From assembly GCF_030936135.1 (NCBI RefSeq), contig NC_082598.1, positions 16,868,687 through 16,932,686 of the forward strand: 64,000 nucleotides of DNA. Direction: 5' to 3'. The notes beneath the pieces are model-generated. The model saw only the letters and a list, made by a program, of their open reading frames with translations. It did no database searches and was not told where the DNA came from. Of the stretch, positions 11,916-24,080 are shown in pieces. This DNA is from Gavia stellata (taxonomy: Eukaryota > Chordata > Aves > Gaviiformes > Gaviidae). A program made the translations under genes and the position numbers. Numbering within the stretch: position 1 is the first letter of the stretch; the number at the start of each line of letters is the position of its first letter.

Positions 11916-14900
11916 AGCAATTACACTGAGACATGCTTGTAATTCACTCTAAGCACATTTTGTAAATAATTATTAAAGTGTTACTACACCCTTACTGACA
12001 TATTGAAAGTTATTTTCATGTAAATGGGCTACTTTTGTAGAGAACATTTTGACTGCTGTCCTAGAATTCACATATTTAAGGAATTACAATTTAACTGGGA
12101 TATAGGAAAGTTCACATATAGAAATTCAATAGCTGATCTGCTCAGTGCGAACTGCAGAGGTCCTACAGAGACTAAAAAGTATTCAAGTAATTCTCCAGTG
12201 TCATATTTGCCTCAAACCCTAGCTGCTTTTTATGAGAGCTAAGAATCTCTAATATTCTACCAGTGTTTAGCTATTGGGTATATTAGTTTCTGAGGCTCAG
12301 CAAAGAACAGACCCTGTTTATTAACCTTTCACTAAACCCCTCACAAACTCAAACACTGGCGAGAGAATAAGAACAAAACTGCGCATGAATGTTATCAGGA
12401 AACATATATATTTATTACTTTCCGATTTCCCCAGCACTTGACAGTCTACTTGATAACCATTGAATTTTCATTACTTTCATCGATTTGATCAACTCCTTTT
12501 AGTTCAGAACATGAATGAGCTGAAAAGTGAACAGCCAAAATAAAATTCCCTTTCATAAAGAAATTCATACAGAATTCACCAGCATAATCACACCCCTATA
12601 GTTCTGATAGTGTAACTCCCCATGTGGATGCTTGAATTCTACAGGCATTCATGCAAGATTAAAACACATCCACAAGGCGTAATTATACTACTATAGTCTC
12701 TGGTAAATTTCCTCATATAAAGAAGACCTTTCAACGTTGAAAAGAGAGGTTATTTGGAAAAAAATAAAGGCAAAAAAAAAAATAAAAGCCCTTCGACTTC
12801 CTAATGTAGAAATTTTATGAGGTTTTCTGCTCTTCAGTTTCAACATACTATATAAGCATGCACAAAATAAAAGATTACAAATATGAAAACAAAAGTTCCT
12901 CGGATGATTGATTCTGAATGACCTCTGGTCAAAGCACATTGACCCAAAATGATATCACAATTACTCAAGGATATTTACCAAGGTTTGGGAATTTTTAAAG
13001 ATCTAGGTAATTTTCCCTTTTAATATCAGGGGTACAATTGATTTGTGGCATATGTGATCATCAATTCTGCAAAGTAGCTTCTGTAAGCTATACTTAGGCA
13101 GCAAACTGTTTTGTGCCACTGCATAAAAATGGATCTGAGCTCTCAATACCATAAAAAGAGAGGAAATGACAGAATTACAGTAGGTTTTACACTCTCTGTA
13201 TAAAAGATGAACATAACAGGTCAGATCTTACCCTAGTTCCTTCACCTTGTAGTTACGTGGTTAGAAAGCATGACTTCCAATGCTCAGAGTTAGATTAAAC
13301 TTACAAAAAAGCTAAACATATGATGGTAGAGGAGTTAATGATTAAGGCATCCAAGCAACCATAATTCTTTTAAGTAAAACTGTGCATAAAGGGTTAAAAA
13401 ATTTAGAATCTGCAGAAATAAACTAAATTTAACTCCACATTTTCCTCAGGTTCTCATTATAGAAGAAAATTAAGGTTGTCTGGATGACTTTAACCGTGTG
13501 TTTTCCTTTTTAATGTATTTCATTTTATTGATGTGCAGTATTTTCACTACATTTCCTAGGTTTCAATTATTTTTTTGTCTAGCTAATGCACTTCTAAAAT
13601 ATTTTAACATGAATATTCTAATACATTCAGCTTTTACGTAGTTTCTTGGCAGGGATTTTTCTTGGATTTCTTTTCTTTATGATTATTAAAAATGTTATAC
13701 ATGAGCACTAAGAAAGAACTACAGGGATAATATGGTTTTAGTAATCAAAATATACAGGGTGAAACTGGCATATTGCTTTTCATTGTCTTCGTATCGTCAT
13801 AATAGCATGAACGGTTGAAAGTGATGAAGCTTAACATTGATTTACAATTGATCATTAGATCAGAGATGTAAATTATTATGAGAGGACTCAAGACTTCTTT
13901 TTTCTGAGTTCTACCTAGAGCCAAGCATATTTAGAAGGAGGGGGGAGACCAGGAGGAAAATAAGTGAAAGCTTCAGTGCAGTCACGCTGCACTGTTCAGA
14001 AATGTAACCTAGTAAGTTAAGAAAAAAAAATTCCAGGGGTGGGGAAGGTAGCTGGGACATGACTGAAAAACAGCCAAGTGTTGAGAGAGCATTCATTTGC
14101 TGTATAGCAGAGCTGAGTTCAACTCTGTGCTGCCTCCAGGCCTGCCTCTTCTACCTCCCAGAGGCACAGCCTCATCACCGGGCCAGCCTCATCATTACTG
14201 CCATGGATGCTGGAGTATTTCATAAAAGATGATGCATGCCCGCACTAAATGGGAAGGAGAGCATCCTACCCTCCAGCGACCTAGCTGCTCCTCGCTGGCT
14301 GAGCTCAGATTATCGCAATAGCCAGCCTTAGAGTTGTTGACCCCACCTTGGTTACTGGATATATAGTCATAATTAGTCACAATGATATGCTTAATAGTTT
14401 TCTTAATTTTAATCTGTATTTCTTCAATTCTAGCCTGTACAAAAAAGTTTCATTAATTTTAGTTCTGTGGTGAATCTGAAGGGTCTGTATGGCTAATTTC
14501 TGAGATAATTCCATATTAATTAAAGCAACAAATTTCTTACAGAATCTGTTGAAAGTAATTTTATTGAAACTGTGGGTGGTGGTGTAAAATTAGTGAACAT
14601 CCATCTTACACACAAAGAGGAAACAGGGTCAAGTACAAGAGAATATATTTTCACATATAAATCAGACAGGTTGCCTTTGCTTTTAGTACAACACAAATGC
14701 TATGGCTCAGAAGGGGAACCTGCTCCTCTATCACCTTTCAGAGGTTTAATAAATAAATTTTAATAAATCTTCTTGTAGCAATTTAAAGCACTTACTTTAA
14801 CAGCCTGCTGAGGTGCAAACATATACTCCTTCTGTTTAACTTGCTATGTGGTCTGTACACTCCAGCAGAAGGGCAGACCTAGCTACAGACACGTGCTCGC

Positions 14901-17900
14901 TTCCTCCTGCTGCATCTGTGACAAGGGCTACCTACAGGATTCGATGAACTCTACTTCAAAGTCTCCTTGCTCAAAAATTTCCATTCTCCTGGGGTCTCCC
15001 ACCTCATCTCCTAAATACAGTCAGACTACAGTACACAACCCTTCAGAACAGATTATTCCAACACTGGAAGCATCATGCAGTTATTCTTAGCCCAAGTCAG
15101 TTACACGAGCTTCTGGAGACCTATGCAATGATCACTGAGATCATTCCTTAAAATTTCCAGGAGCCTCCTACGCCACAATATTCAGGTACCTAAATATACA
15201 CTGAATGTTCGTGCAATTAGTAGAGATGTCTCATTCATTCTTTAAAGAAGAACCCAAACTTACCCCCAGAGCTGTGAACAACACCTTCATATTTGGTAAA
15301 CAGTGGCAGCTGCATCTGAACTGTACATAGAAAAGAAGATAAGAAAATGCTGTGTTCTGCACACAGCACATAGGAAAAAAATCAGCAGTAAAACCTTAGT
15401 ATTCTCTATCCTTGGAATAATTTTGTTTTATGTCTTAGTAATATAACCAAATTAAGCAGCCATACTATAAGGACTGTTAAGAACACTGATACATGAGTGC
15501 ACCAGCAACAACACAAGCTTTTAAATCCGACAAGCCATTTTGAGAATTAAACAGAGATCGACAGTATCTCTATTTTGTAGTGCCAACTTTTTGAACACTT
15601 TGCATTTGTCGTGAAACATATGATGGTGTTGGCAGCAGTTCCCAGTTAGCACTGGTCCCCTTTGTGAAAGCCACTGCTTAAACAAAGAACTAGATATGGT
15701 CTCATCCTCAACAAATTTGAAGTGAATTTGCTCCAGTGGTGAATTATTGCTAACCTAGACAGGAGGTGGAAAGCCTGCAGGATTCTGCGGCACACAGAAA
15801 ATAAGCTCTTCATAGTTTTGTAGGCCGTACACATGGAGCCATTCTATCACTTTCCAGCAACTCCAGCTTACATTATATCTACAGACTTACAGTAAGATGA
15901 GATAGTCACAGTATTTAAACCTTCAAACAATCTATGCTGCAAATCTGCCAGCCTCCTGTCCTCAGAATGTTTCATCTCAGCTAAAAATTATCAGTTCAGA
16001 GGCATAAGAGCACAAAGGTATGCAGCTGACTGTAATGCATTCCACCAGACAGCCTTTATGAATTTTTAAGCTGAACTTTCTTCTGTCCTTGTTGTTCTTG
16101 CCAACCACATGCAGAACATTTTAGAGACAATAGCAATTCCCCAGCAGCTTACATGCACTATTCAATTCCCAACAATAAAAAAAATATATCCTTTTTCTGA
16201 ACTGAGTTTCATCTCGTATATTCCTTCATCCTAAATTACAACTAACATACAGAAGTTGCACTGCATAGCTGAGAAACTAGCAGAAATTGCCACATTCAAT
16301 TAGCACAGCAGAAGCGGCAAACTAGAAATAGGATTTCATTCACTTTAATTCACTAGTTGGTTGCCATAAATACTCGTCTGTAAAACATGGAATTCTGAAT
16401 ACTCCACAGACATTATTTTCCTTTCATGAAGATATTTGTTTACTTTGGCAGTGATTCTCTTGGGAGAAACTCTAATGACTTCCACTACCAAAAAAACCCC
16501 AAAACAAAAAAGAAACAGAAACTGCCACTAGCAAGCAAGAAAATATTAGTCTAATGTGCTGGTTAAACTCCAGGGCAAAAAGGAGAAAAAATAAAGTAAA
16601 TCACTGCTTTGCATTCTTGTGACCAGAACCCATGTCCTTCAAGTCCGGCAGGCAGCATAGCTCTCGTGATGGAAGTTGGGCTTTCAATAAAGGAAGAAAG
16701 TTGCCCATCTCCTGTGAAAGATAAGGTTTTAAGATTCTTAGCTTCGGAAACAAAGAAACAAACAAAAACATAACATGGATATGGAAAAAACAGAATAAAG
16801 CAAACTATCTCAATCCCTGGCGTTGAATTTTCCTGCTGCTTTTAATTTCATTCCAACACACAGTGTATCTGGACGATTAGTATCTTTTTCTTTTAATGAA
16901 AAAAAACTACCAGGAAAAAAAGGTAAGCTACTGTGACTCAACAGACTGCTCACTGCTGAGAAAGACTTGCCTACCTCCTTCCTAAGAATGCATGATTATT
17001 ATTTTCAGAGTTTAAAAAAATCAAGAACAGAAAAACAGTAAATGAAACACATTGATATAAATCTTCAGACCTCTTTTTCCTGTGAAATGTCAAACCTCAT
17101 CATCTGCTTTTCTATATTAATAACCTGCAGTCCCAGACTGTTTTCCACGTTTCCATGGGAGGAAAAAATCATTAACAAAAATCAACTTCAAGGTTAAGAG
17201 GAAGCAGCTCTAGCAAAGGTACATGATTCATATATTTTCGTTACCAGTTAGAGCAATATGCTGTTCCTGGAATACACATGCAAGCCCGTTTCAAAGCTTA
17301 AACTGAGGAACGAAGCAGACACATGTCACAGACCACAGGACAGCAGACTGTGTACTTCCCTGAACAGCCTGATCGTAGGGAAGATCGAGACAGTTCTCTT
17401 AGCAGAGCCCTTCCGACCAGCGCAGGATAGACAGAGCTACCTAAATACAGAGTGCTGAAAAAGAGCCCAGGAAGAGAAGATGTGGAAAGGGAGAAGGGAA
17501 GGTAAAATAGTAAAGAGAAAACAAGCAACTGGTATCACAAACTCTGATTTTCTTGTAGCTGTAGAGCCTTGGAAGAGGGGTCAAACAGAGTAGTAAATCA
17601 CTGTAAATGGTGAAAGGCCTATAAATATTGTGGGCTGTGGAGAGAACAATTTGTTGCATTACAAGCAGCCGATGAGTCTCTTATGCTGAGCCACTCCACA
17701 AGAAAAAGGCTTTTTGAAGTCAGTACTATCTGTAGCCACATTTACTTTTAACTATAACATGCAAAAAATCACCAGAAAAGCTGCTTTTAGTACTGGAATG
17801 AAAGCAAAGATAATTCTCTTGTGTACATGTTATTTGCAGCCCATACTCAAAATCACAGCCACGGTGATTTTCCAACTAGCTAACAGGAGGGAAATAGCAG

Positions 17901-20502
17901 ATTCTAGCAGCAGTCAGAGGTATTTTCTTTTTTATACGTTAGGCTCCTGATATTCTGGTGTTCGTGTTAATTTACAAAATGAGGAAGCACTGAAGTAACT
18001 CCGCATGCATGTAAAAGTCTCATACTATATCTAAATTTGTATCAATTTCATGATTAATTATATGTTCCCAAAAACTGTAACACTTGTTTAGTTGTGTCTG
18101 ATTACGAAAAAGTATGGACCCTACCCCCAAGAACGTACACTTTTTAAAGAAGCTAAACCCACAGACCGCTCTGAAGCAGACAGCATGTCAGCACAATCCC
18201 TTTCAGTTCTTGTAACTGCTAAGTTTTTTTGTTCAAGCAGAAAAATAGAACAGTGGGCCAAAATCCTTTCTCATATAATAATATCCTGTCGCTAACACTG
18301 GCCAATAGCAGGTGTTATTTTCCTGGGTTTATAAAAAGGAAAGAACTTAAGCTGTGCATGGTAATTTCTAGAAGAGATGATAAACACTCAGAGGCAAAAT
18401 TCAGAAGCCATTGCTGTGATGATCCCTTTCAGGTCACCCAAATGGCAGCCAGAAGAGCTGCTTTGTAATCCTTACAATTTATTTGATTTGTCTTTATATA
18501 GTGTTATTTTATATAGTTTATTGTGATTTGTCTTTATATTTCCTCTTCTATAGCATTGCTGGTTCAATTTGCCACACAAAATTTAGCACACAGTGGATGA
18601 TGCGGAACACCAGACAAATAAGACAATTGTTGTCTTTCAAGCACTGACAAACCCAGGAGAGTTGTCAGCCCCAGCTCTGCCACAGGCCTCCTAGGTGAAG
18701 TTGATGCCTGCCATGTTTGTTGCAATGAGTACACCAAAGCAGGTTGATTAATGGCCACAAGAACCATCACTTAGGTGTATTTGGTTTTATCGTACTGACA
18801 GCTTGTTTTGCAACATCTGTTTTTTTCAAGTTACACATTATGTACAGCAATATTGCATATGGCTTGGCATTCGCGTCTCGTAACGTTTGTTGTCTAGTCT
18901 AAGTAACTCAACCCAGCTCCGTGACTCTCCAGCTTCCCCAAGTCATTCAGATGAGGGGCTCTGCCAGCATGCTCTCTCCTTCAGGCCCAAGCACATGGTC
19001 GCTTTCCAATGACAATCAGGGAACATGGAGTCCAAGCACAACAGTATCCCCTAAGGTCTCAAAAAGCAAATCTAGGAAGTTTCTGAGTTGCAAATGGTTG
19101 AGGTAACTAAAGGAAGCATTATACATACTCAGCCTGTTCTTACACATTTGTTTAAGCATCTGTTTTCAGACACTGTTACCTTCCTACTAGCCCCATCCAA
19201 AAAAGCTCTCAAACCTTCCCTGGAAAGGGGCAGCTAAGATAGAAGAAAGCAGGAAGGAATCAAGTGATTACACGGGAGGAAAAAACATTAAAGCAAGAAG
19301 GCGCGAAGGCCAAATGGTCAAAAATCAGGGAACTGGAGAGAGAAAACAAACAGCGCCAAGAACAGGACTCAGCACTTCTTGATGGCACCAGGGTGCCAGT
19401 TAAGAGACTTGATTTGGTGGAGCAGAAGCCAGAATTTGCAGCCCCAGCATACACCAAGGGGTCTCATATCAGAGGCAGGAGCTGCAGGATATACAGCCCG
19501 AAGGATTCTTGGTTTGACTCAGTACAGCTGGTCTTGCTTGTATCAGAGTCAAGAAGCATATACCGCAAGACCAAGGAGAACCAAAGACCTCCTGGATTTT
19601 GCAGCAAGATATAGCCAGAAGCTTTCCTCATAATCAGCAGAGAGAAAGATCAGGTTTCTCTCTTTAAAGGTACCTGCATTAAGGTAGGATGAATCATCCT
19701 TTGGTAGCACCTGTCTTGTGTTTGTAGAAGATTAGGCAGCTAATGCAGAGCGGATGCCTACTTTTTATATGGTTAAAAATAGATGAGATTCATCCCATGA
19801 AAGCTGTTTTAATAAACATGCATGACTGGGGTAGGTAGCTACCATAGTAGAGATAAGCTGTCACGGAGGATATGAGTACTCTTGTCTTGCAGTCAATTTA
19901 GAAAGACTACTCACAGACACCTCGATAGCTGTTTTGAAGGAAGTATCACTAGAATTTGAGCTTGAGAGCTTTGCGCTTTGAGGGGCAGAGAAGCTGACCA
20001 CTTACCAAAAAAACCCAACTAAATAAGTTCCTACACACTTCGTAGAAATAGGCAGCTGGTTATAGGAGAGACACAATGCAGCGTTGCTTTCACCCTTGCT
20101 AGACGCCTGAGAACGCCCCAGGTAGAGGACAGCTTCTGTTCAGGCTTGCACATAAGGCATATGACACAAACGCAAAGGGAAGCCAGATGCTACCAGTTCT
20201 GCAGCTCGCAAAACTAGTGTTTACGAGGACCGTGTCGTGAAGCAACTCGCTATTCAGAGAGGAACCATTACTCGGCTGGCAACATTTACTCAGCACGTGA
20301 TCATCTGTAGGGCCTTGGTCTGCACTCTATTTTTTACCACTTGTAAGACAGACGGCTGCAGAGTTCTCAAAACAGATGCCAATATAATGAATAATTCTGG
20401 AGTACTAAGCCATAATACAGCAAAGATAAATATGTATCAATTATTCTTCTATGCTGCAAATGTATTCATCTTAGCCCTTCAAGATGGCATGGATACCCAA
20501 AG
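11916..20502. other. Intergenic DNA, no gene seen
   Basis: AT-rich DNA. The largest open frame is plus-strand 19264-19614 (116 codons, non-ATG start, very Lys/Glu/Arg-rich); it has no family resemblance and is discussed as a finding. No tRNA, rRNA or other structured RNA gene was recognised. Confidence 0.4.
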
Positions 20503-20518
20503 ACACACACACACACAC
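20503..20518. repeat. (AC)8 microsatellite
   Basis: Eight AC dinucleotides in a row, flanked by unique sequence. Confidence 0.9.
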
Positions 20519-20599
20519 AGATCAGGTCAGAGATGACTGCAGATGCCAAACCAATCTTTTTTCCTCTGGATTTTATATACGTGTATAACAAATACATAC

Positions 20600-20870
20600 A
20601 GATTTAACAAATAAGAATTGCTACACTGGGTCAGACCAAAGGTCCATTGGCCAAATGGAAAACAGCCATCCAGTCTTTGACAGTGGCCACTAATGGATGC
20701 CTAGAGAAAAGTACAATAGGTCAAGCACATAATGACACTTCCCCAACGTACTCTCACATTCAGTAGCCATGTATTAATTCTCTCACTCCTGAACTACAGC
20801 TTCCCCAGAGCACAAAGGGAGCTCACTTATATTTGTCTTTTCATGGATATCTACATCTACAACAGCATTA
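20600..20870 (+). repeat. Interspersed repeat of a type seen in sauropsid genomes
   Basis: The segment begins near 'cactgggtcagaccaaaggt' and continues through 'gacagtggccactaatggat', a 'caagcacataatgacacttc' block near 20721 and a 'tatttgtcttttcatgg' block near 20828. I recall these phrases, in this order, from a repeat common in bird, crocodile and turtle DNA. I cannot name the family with certainty, and the copy is diverged. Confidence 0.6.
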
Positions 20871-21512
20871 CATCTATAGCTGCCAAACTATTTATTTGTT
20901 TGCAAAAAAGTTGCCAAGAGCTGTGCTTCCACTAGATGGAAAAGGTAAAACCCCACCTTCGATATTGTCCGTCCAGGAAAAACCTCAAAATGCACCACCA
21001 CGTGCCACCACCCCTCAGTATGGGCTCGGTCTGAGCTCTTGTGGGTCCCTGAGGAGTCCAACAAATGAGTGGCATGGTTTGATGGCAGGATCCGGGTGGG
21101 GAGGCAGGGGTGACTGACCCAGCTTCACCCGGGAGCTCCGACACCCTCCCCTGCACCACAGGGCCTGGAGTGCCCACGTCAGGCAGAGAGACCCCGCCCC
21201 TGCATCCCTACCACAGAGGGAGCAGGAGGCCACCGCTGTGTCGCCCTGGGCCTGCCCCTCCACTCCCAGGAGGGCCGAGCAGCTGTGAGGAGAGAACGCA
21301 CCCCCAGACCCCGCCACCGAGCCCCACCCGCGGCTGAGGGCGGGGTGCGCCGAGGCGGGCCCGCGCAGGGCGCCCGCTAAGGGAACGCGGCGAGGAAGGG
21401 GCGGGGCCCGGGGCGGGTCTCCCCCGGCTGGGCCTCGACACCCGCCCGTCTCGTGCCGCCGCGCTCGCGCCCCACCCCCCTCCGCCCGCCCGTGGCGCGC
21501 GGCCCTGCGTCA

Positions 21513-21520
21513 ATGCAAAT
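21513..21520 (+). promoter_or_regulatory. Octamer motif ATGCAAAT (POU/Oct site)
   Basis: An exact ATGCAAAT in the upstream part of the CpG island, about 1.1 kb before the chosen CPEB2 start codon. POU-domain factors bind this sequence. In a region of over 70% GC an exact AT-rich octamer is conspicuous, but one site alone does not prove function. Confidence 0.4.
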
Positions 21521-21634
21521 GAGCGGCGCGCGAGGCGAAGGGGCGGGGCTCCTCTCCTCCCTGAGCAAGTGCCTGACGGGATCGCAGGCAGCGGAAGAAA
21601 CCACCATCCCAGCCTCCCCCAGGCTGTCGGCGGA

Positions 21635-21642
21635 CATAAAAG
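21635..21642 (+). promoter_or_regulatory. TATA-like box CATAAAAG, possible upstream promoter
   Basis: CATAAAAG lies in GC-rich DNA, 115 bp after the octamer. It would place a transcription start near 21665, and a plausible 5' splice site (CAG followed by GTATTT) lies at about 21690. An alternative upstream noncoding exon is therefore possible, but unproven. Confidence 0.25.
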
Positions 21643-22003
21643 CCGCTCGCACCCGCTGCTGCAAAACGAAGTAAAATCATTTTATGTCAGGTATTTCCCG
21701 CTTGAGCGTAGATATATCGTCGAAGCCCAGTGAGTGCCTTCCTCACCCAGAAGGCCAGCAGATCTTCAGGGCGTTACTTAAAGGCTGTCACCTTCCCCCC
21801 CCCCGCCCCCCGCTTAAGTGGTAGCCTTCACCCGGCTCGTCGGCGCCGTGCGCGCGGGCGTTGGTCAGCGCGAGCACCCACCCCACCGAAGCAGCCCCAG
21901 GGACGGGCAAAGGGGGAGGGGCTCCAGCGGTAATCCATTATTCATGAGGGGGCGGACCCACCGGCTCATTACCAAGGTCGGCCGGCCGGCCAAGGGAGGG
22001 CTG

Positions 22004-22011
22004 TGACGTAA
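22004..22011 (+). promoter_or_regulatory. CRE-like site TGACGTAA
   Basis: TGACGTAA is a one-base variant of the palindromic CREB/ATF element TGACGTCA. It sits in the CpG island 630 bp before the chosen start codon, where CREB-family sites are commonly functional. Function is inferred from position and motif only. Confidence 0.4.
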
Positions 22012-22500
22012 CTATGACGAATGTTCCGGCATTCTTAAGGGCGTTGCAGCCGGCTCTGAGCCGGCAGTGGGGGTGGGGGAGGTGGCCGGGGGTTGAGCCG
22101 AGCGCCGCTGCGGAAACGGGGACCTGCCGTGGTGGGGTGCCGGCGGCCTCCCGGCCTCCCTCCCGGCCAGTGCCAAGCCTGGGAGCGCCCCGCTTTTTCC
22201 TGCCCTACGGCGTAGCGGCTGGGGGGGGGTCGGGCGGAGGAGTTACCGGGGGGGGCGGGGGCTGTGGGGAGAACGACCTGTCCAGGGGTATTTAGGATGA
22301 TCTAGCGGATTACTGTGGGTACGACTGTAGGCGGGAAGGGCCGCCCTACCGGGTGTCCCGGCAGGTTAGGGAAAAAAAAAAAAAAGCCCTGATAAAGTAG
22401 GGTTATTTATTATCAAAAGGCTCCGGTATTTTTAAAACCAGTACAGTGGAGATGATGGCAAGGAAGAGGGCTTTATTCTAAAAAGTGGCTATTTTTTGGC

Positions 22501-22508
22501 TTATATAG
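22501..22508 (+). promoter_or_regulatory. TATA-like box TTATATAG close to CPEB2 exon 1
   Basis: TTATATAG lies 133 bp before the ATG at 22641 in an island otherwise lacking TATA elements. Directly before it is an A/T-core stretch (CTATTTTTTGG, 22489-22499) that resembles but does not match an SRF CArG box. If used, transcription would start near 22530 and leave a 5' UTR of about 110 nt. No experimental start site can be read from the sequence. Confidence 0.3.
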
Positions 22509-22640
22509 TGGTTTGCGATAGGCGGGTGTTTACCCCCCCACACTCCCCCCGAAGACTATTAATTATCTTTGTCTCTTCAGGCTCCCGGGGTGGGGAGTGC
22601 CCCCTCCTCTGAGCCGGTGTCGGGGAGCCCCCTCCATTGC

Positions 22641-24080
22641 ATGGGGGATCACAGCCGCGGGCTCCCGCAGGCGGCGACCCGCAGCCCACCGTTGGGTGTA
22701 GGAGGCGCTGGCTCCGCCGGGTCCTTCCCCTCCCCGGCCGCGGCGGCAGCCGCCTCTCATTCCTCCTCCTCCTGCCCCTTCTCACCCGCTGTAACCGGTT
22801 CCTCTGGCAGCGGCGGTGTGTCCGGTGGGTCGCCGCCGCCCTCTCTGCTCCCCTCGGCGGCCGCTGCTGCGCATCATCAAAACATGCAGGATGAGCTGCT
22901 CCTGGGGGTGACACGGCAGCAGCAGCAGCCAGGCAGCGAGAGGCTGGGCAGCAGCCCCGCAACAGGACACCCCCCTCTCGGCCACCCCTCCTCTGACTTT
23001 AAACCCAGTCTCAGCCCCCACCAGGATTTAAACAAGCAGCAACCGCAGCAGCAACAGCCGCCGCCTCCTCAGCTGAGCCAGAAGAGGAAAGAGTTTAAGC
23101 AGCAGCAGCAGCAGCTCAGCAGCCCAGCCCAGCTCGGCAGCAGCCACCCCCTGAATAACCACCACCCCCCAGACTATCATCACCACCCCCCTCAGCAGCA
23201 GCAGCAGCAGTTCAGCTACCCCACTGACAAGTACCAGCAGCAGGAGCACAGGCAACAGCAGCAGCTCCAGCTCCTCAGCGCTCACCCCCCGGAACCGCCG
23301 CGGACGGGGGACTACCCGCACCACCGGCCCCTCAGCCCCGCCGAGCACAAGGGCGGCGCGGACAGGGGGGGTTCAGAGCGGCTCGCCCCTTCCTGCCCGG
23401 GGGGATCGGTGTCCGCGGACCCCAATGTGGGGGTGGCCGCCGCCTCCTGCGTGAATCCGCCTCCGTCTCCTCCTCATCTGCAGGCGAGAGCCAAGCTGCC
23501 CCCCATGGAGTCCCCCCCGAACAGCCACTTGCTGGGCAGCCCCGGGAACCTCCTGCCCGGCGGGCTGGGCTCTGGCTTCAGCAGCCTGCAGAGCCCGGAG
23601 ATCCCCAGCCCCCATCACCAGAGCGGGGGCGGCTCCTCCTCGGCGGCTTCCCCTCCTCCTCCGCCGCTGCCCGGCTTCGGCACCCCCTGGTCGGTGCAGA
23701 CCTCGTCGCCGCCTCCGCAGCAGACGCAGCAGCCTCCGGTCTCCAGCGGCAGCGGCGGCGGGCAGATCAGCGCGATGCCGCCCCCGAGCCCGGAATCCGA
23801 GACCAGCTTCTACCCGGGGATCCCGTCATCGATCAACCCCGCTTTCTTCCAGAGCTTCTCGCCGGTGTCTCCTCACAACCCCTGCGCGGGGCCCTTCAGC
23901 AGCCCCTTCTCGGCCGCCGCACCCCCGCCGCCGCCGCAGATGAATTTACCTCAGCAGCAGCAGCAGCAGCAGCAGCAGAACCGGAGATCCCCTGTGAGCC
24001 CCCAGCTCCAGCACCAACACCAGGCGGCGGCCGCCGCCGCCGCCTTCCTGCAGCAGAGAAACTCCTACAACCACCACCAG
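22641..24080 (+). CDS. CPEB2: CPEB2 coding exon 1: low-complexity regulatory N-terminus
   Basis: The frame is open from a stop at 22560-22562; the first ATG is 22641, giving 480 codons up to the donor CAG|GTACCG at 24081. I chose this ATG because its product starts MGD and has an internal 'NMQDELL' at residues 81-87, matching the layout of CPEB4 (MGD start, internal 'NIQDEIL'). Its Kozak context is weak at -3 (T) but has G at +4. Alternatives are ATG 22884 (A at -3, product starting MQDELL, like the CPEB3 start) and ATG 23775 (product starting MPPPSPESE, like the short mammalian form). The protein is rich in Ser, Pro, Gln, His and Ala, with several Gln tracts, a pure (CAG)9 tract (residues 438-446) and a run of seven Ala shortly after. 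Such regions are intrinsically disordered and, in CPEB relatives, prone to assembly. The exon ends in 'SYNHHQ', conserved in CPEB2. Confidence 0.9.

Noticed and set aside
21730..22295. Short plus-strand frames in the CpG island (up to 93 codons)
   Set aside because: Composition-driven; repetitive Gly/Arg/Pro products, no good start context and no known protein.
22501..22962. 153-codon minus-strand open frame over the CPEB2 promoter and start
   Set aside because: It is the antisense shadow of GC-rich, low-complexity coding DNA; its product is an Arg/Pro/Gly mixture with no domain.
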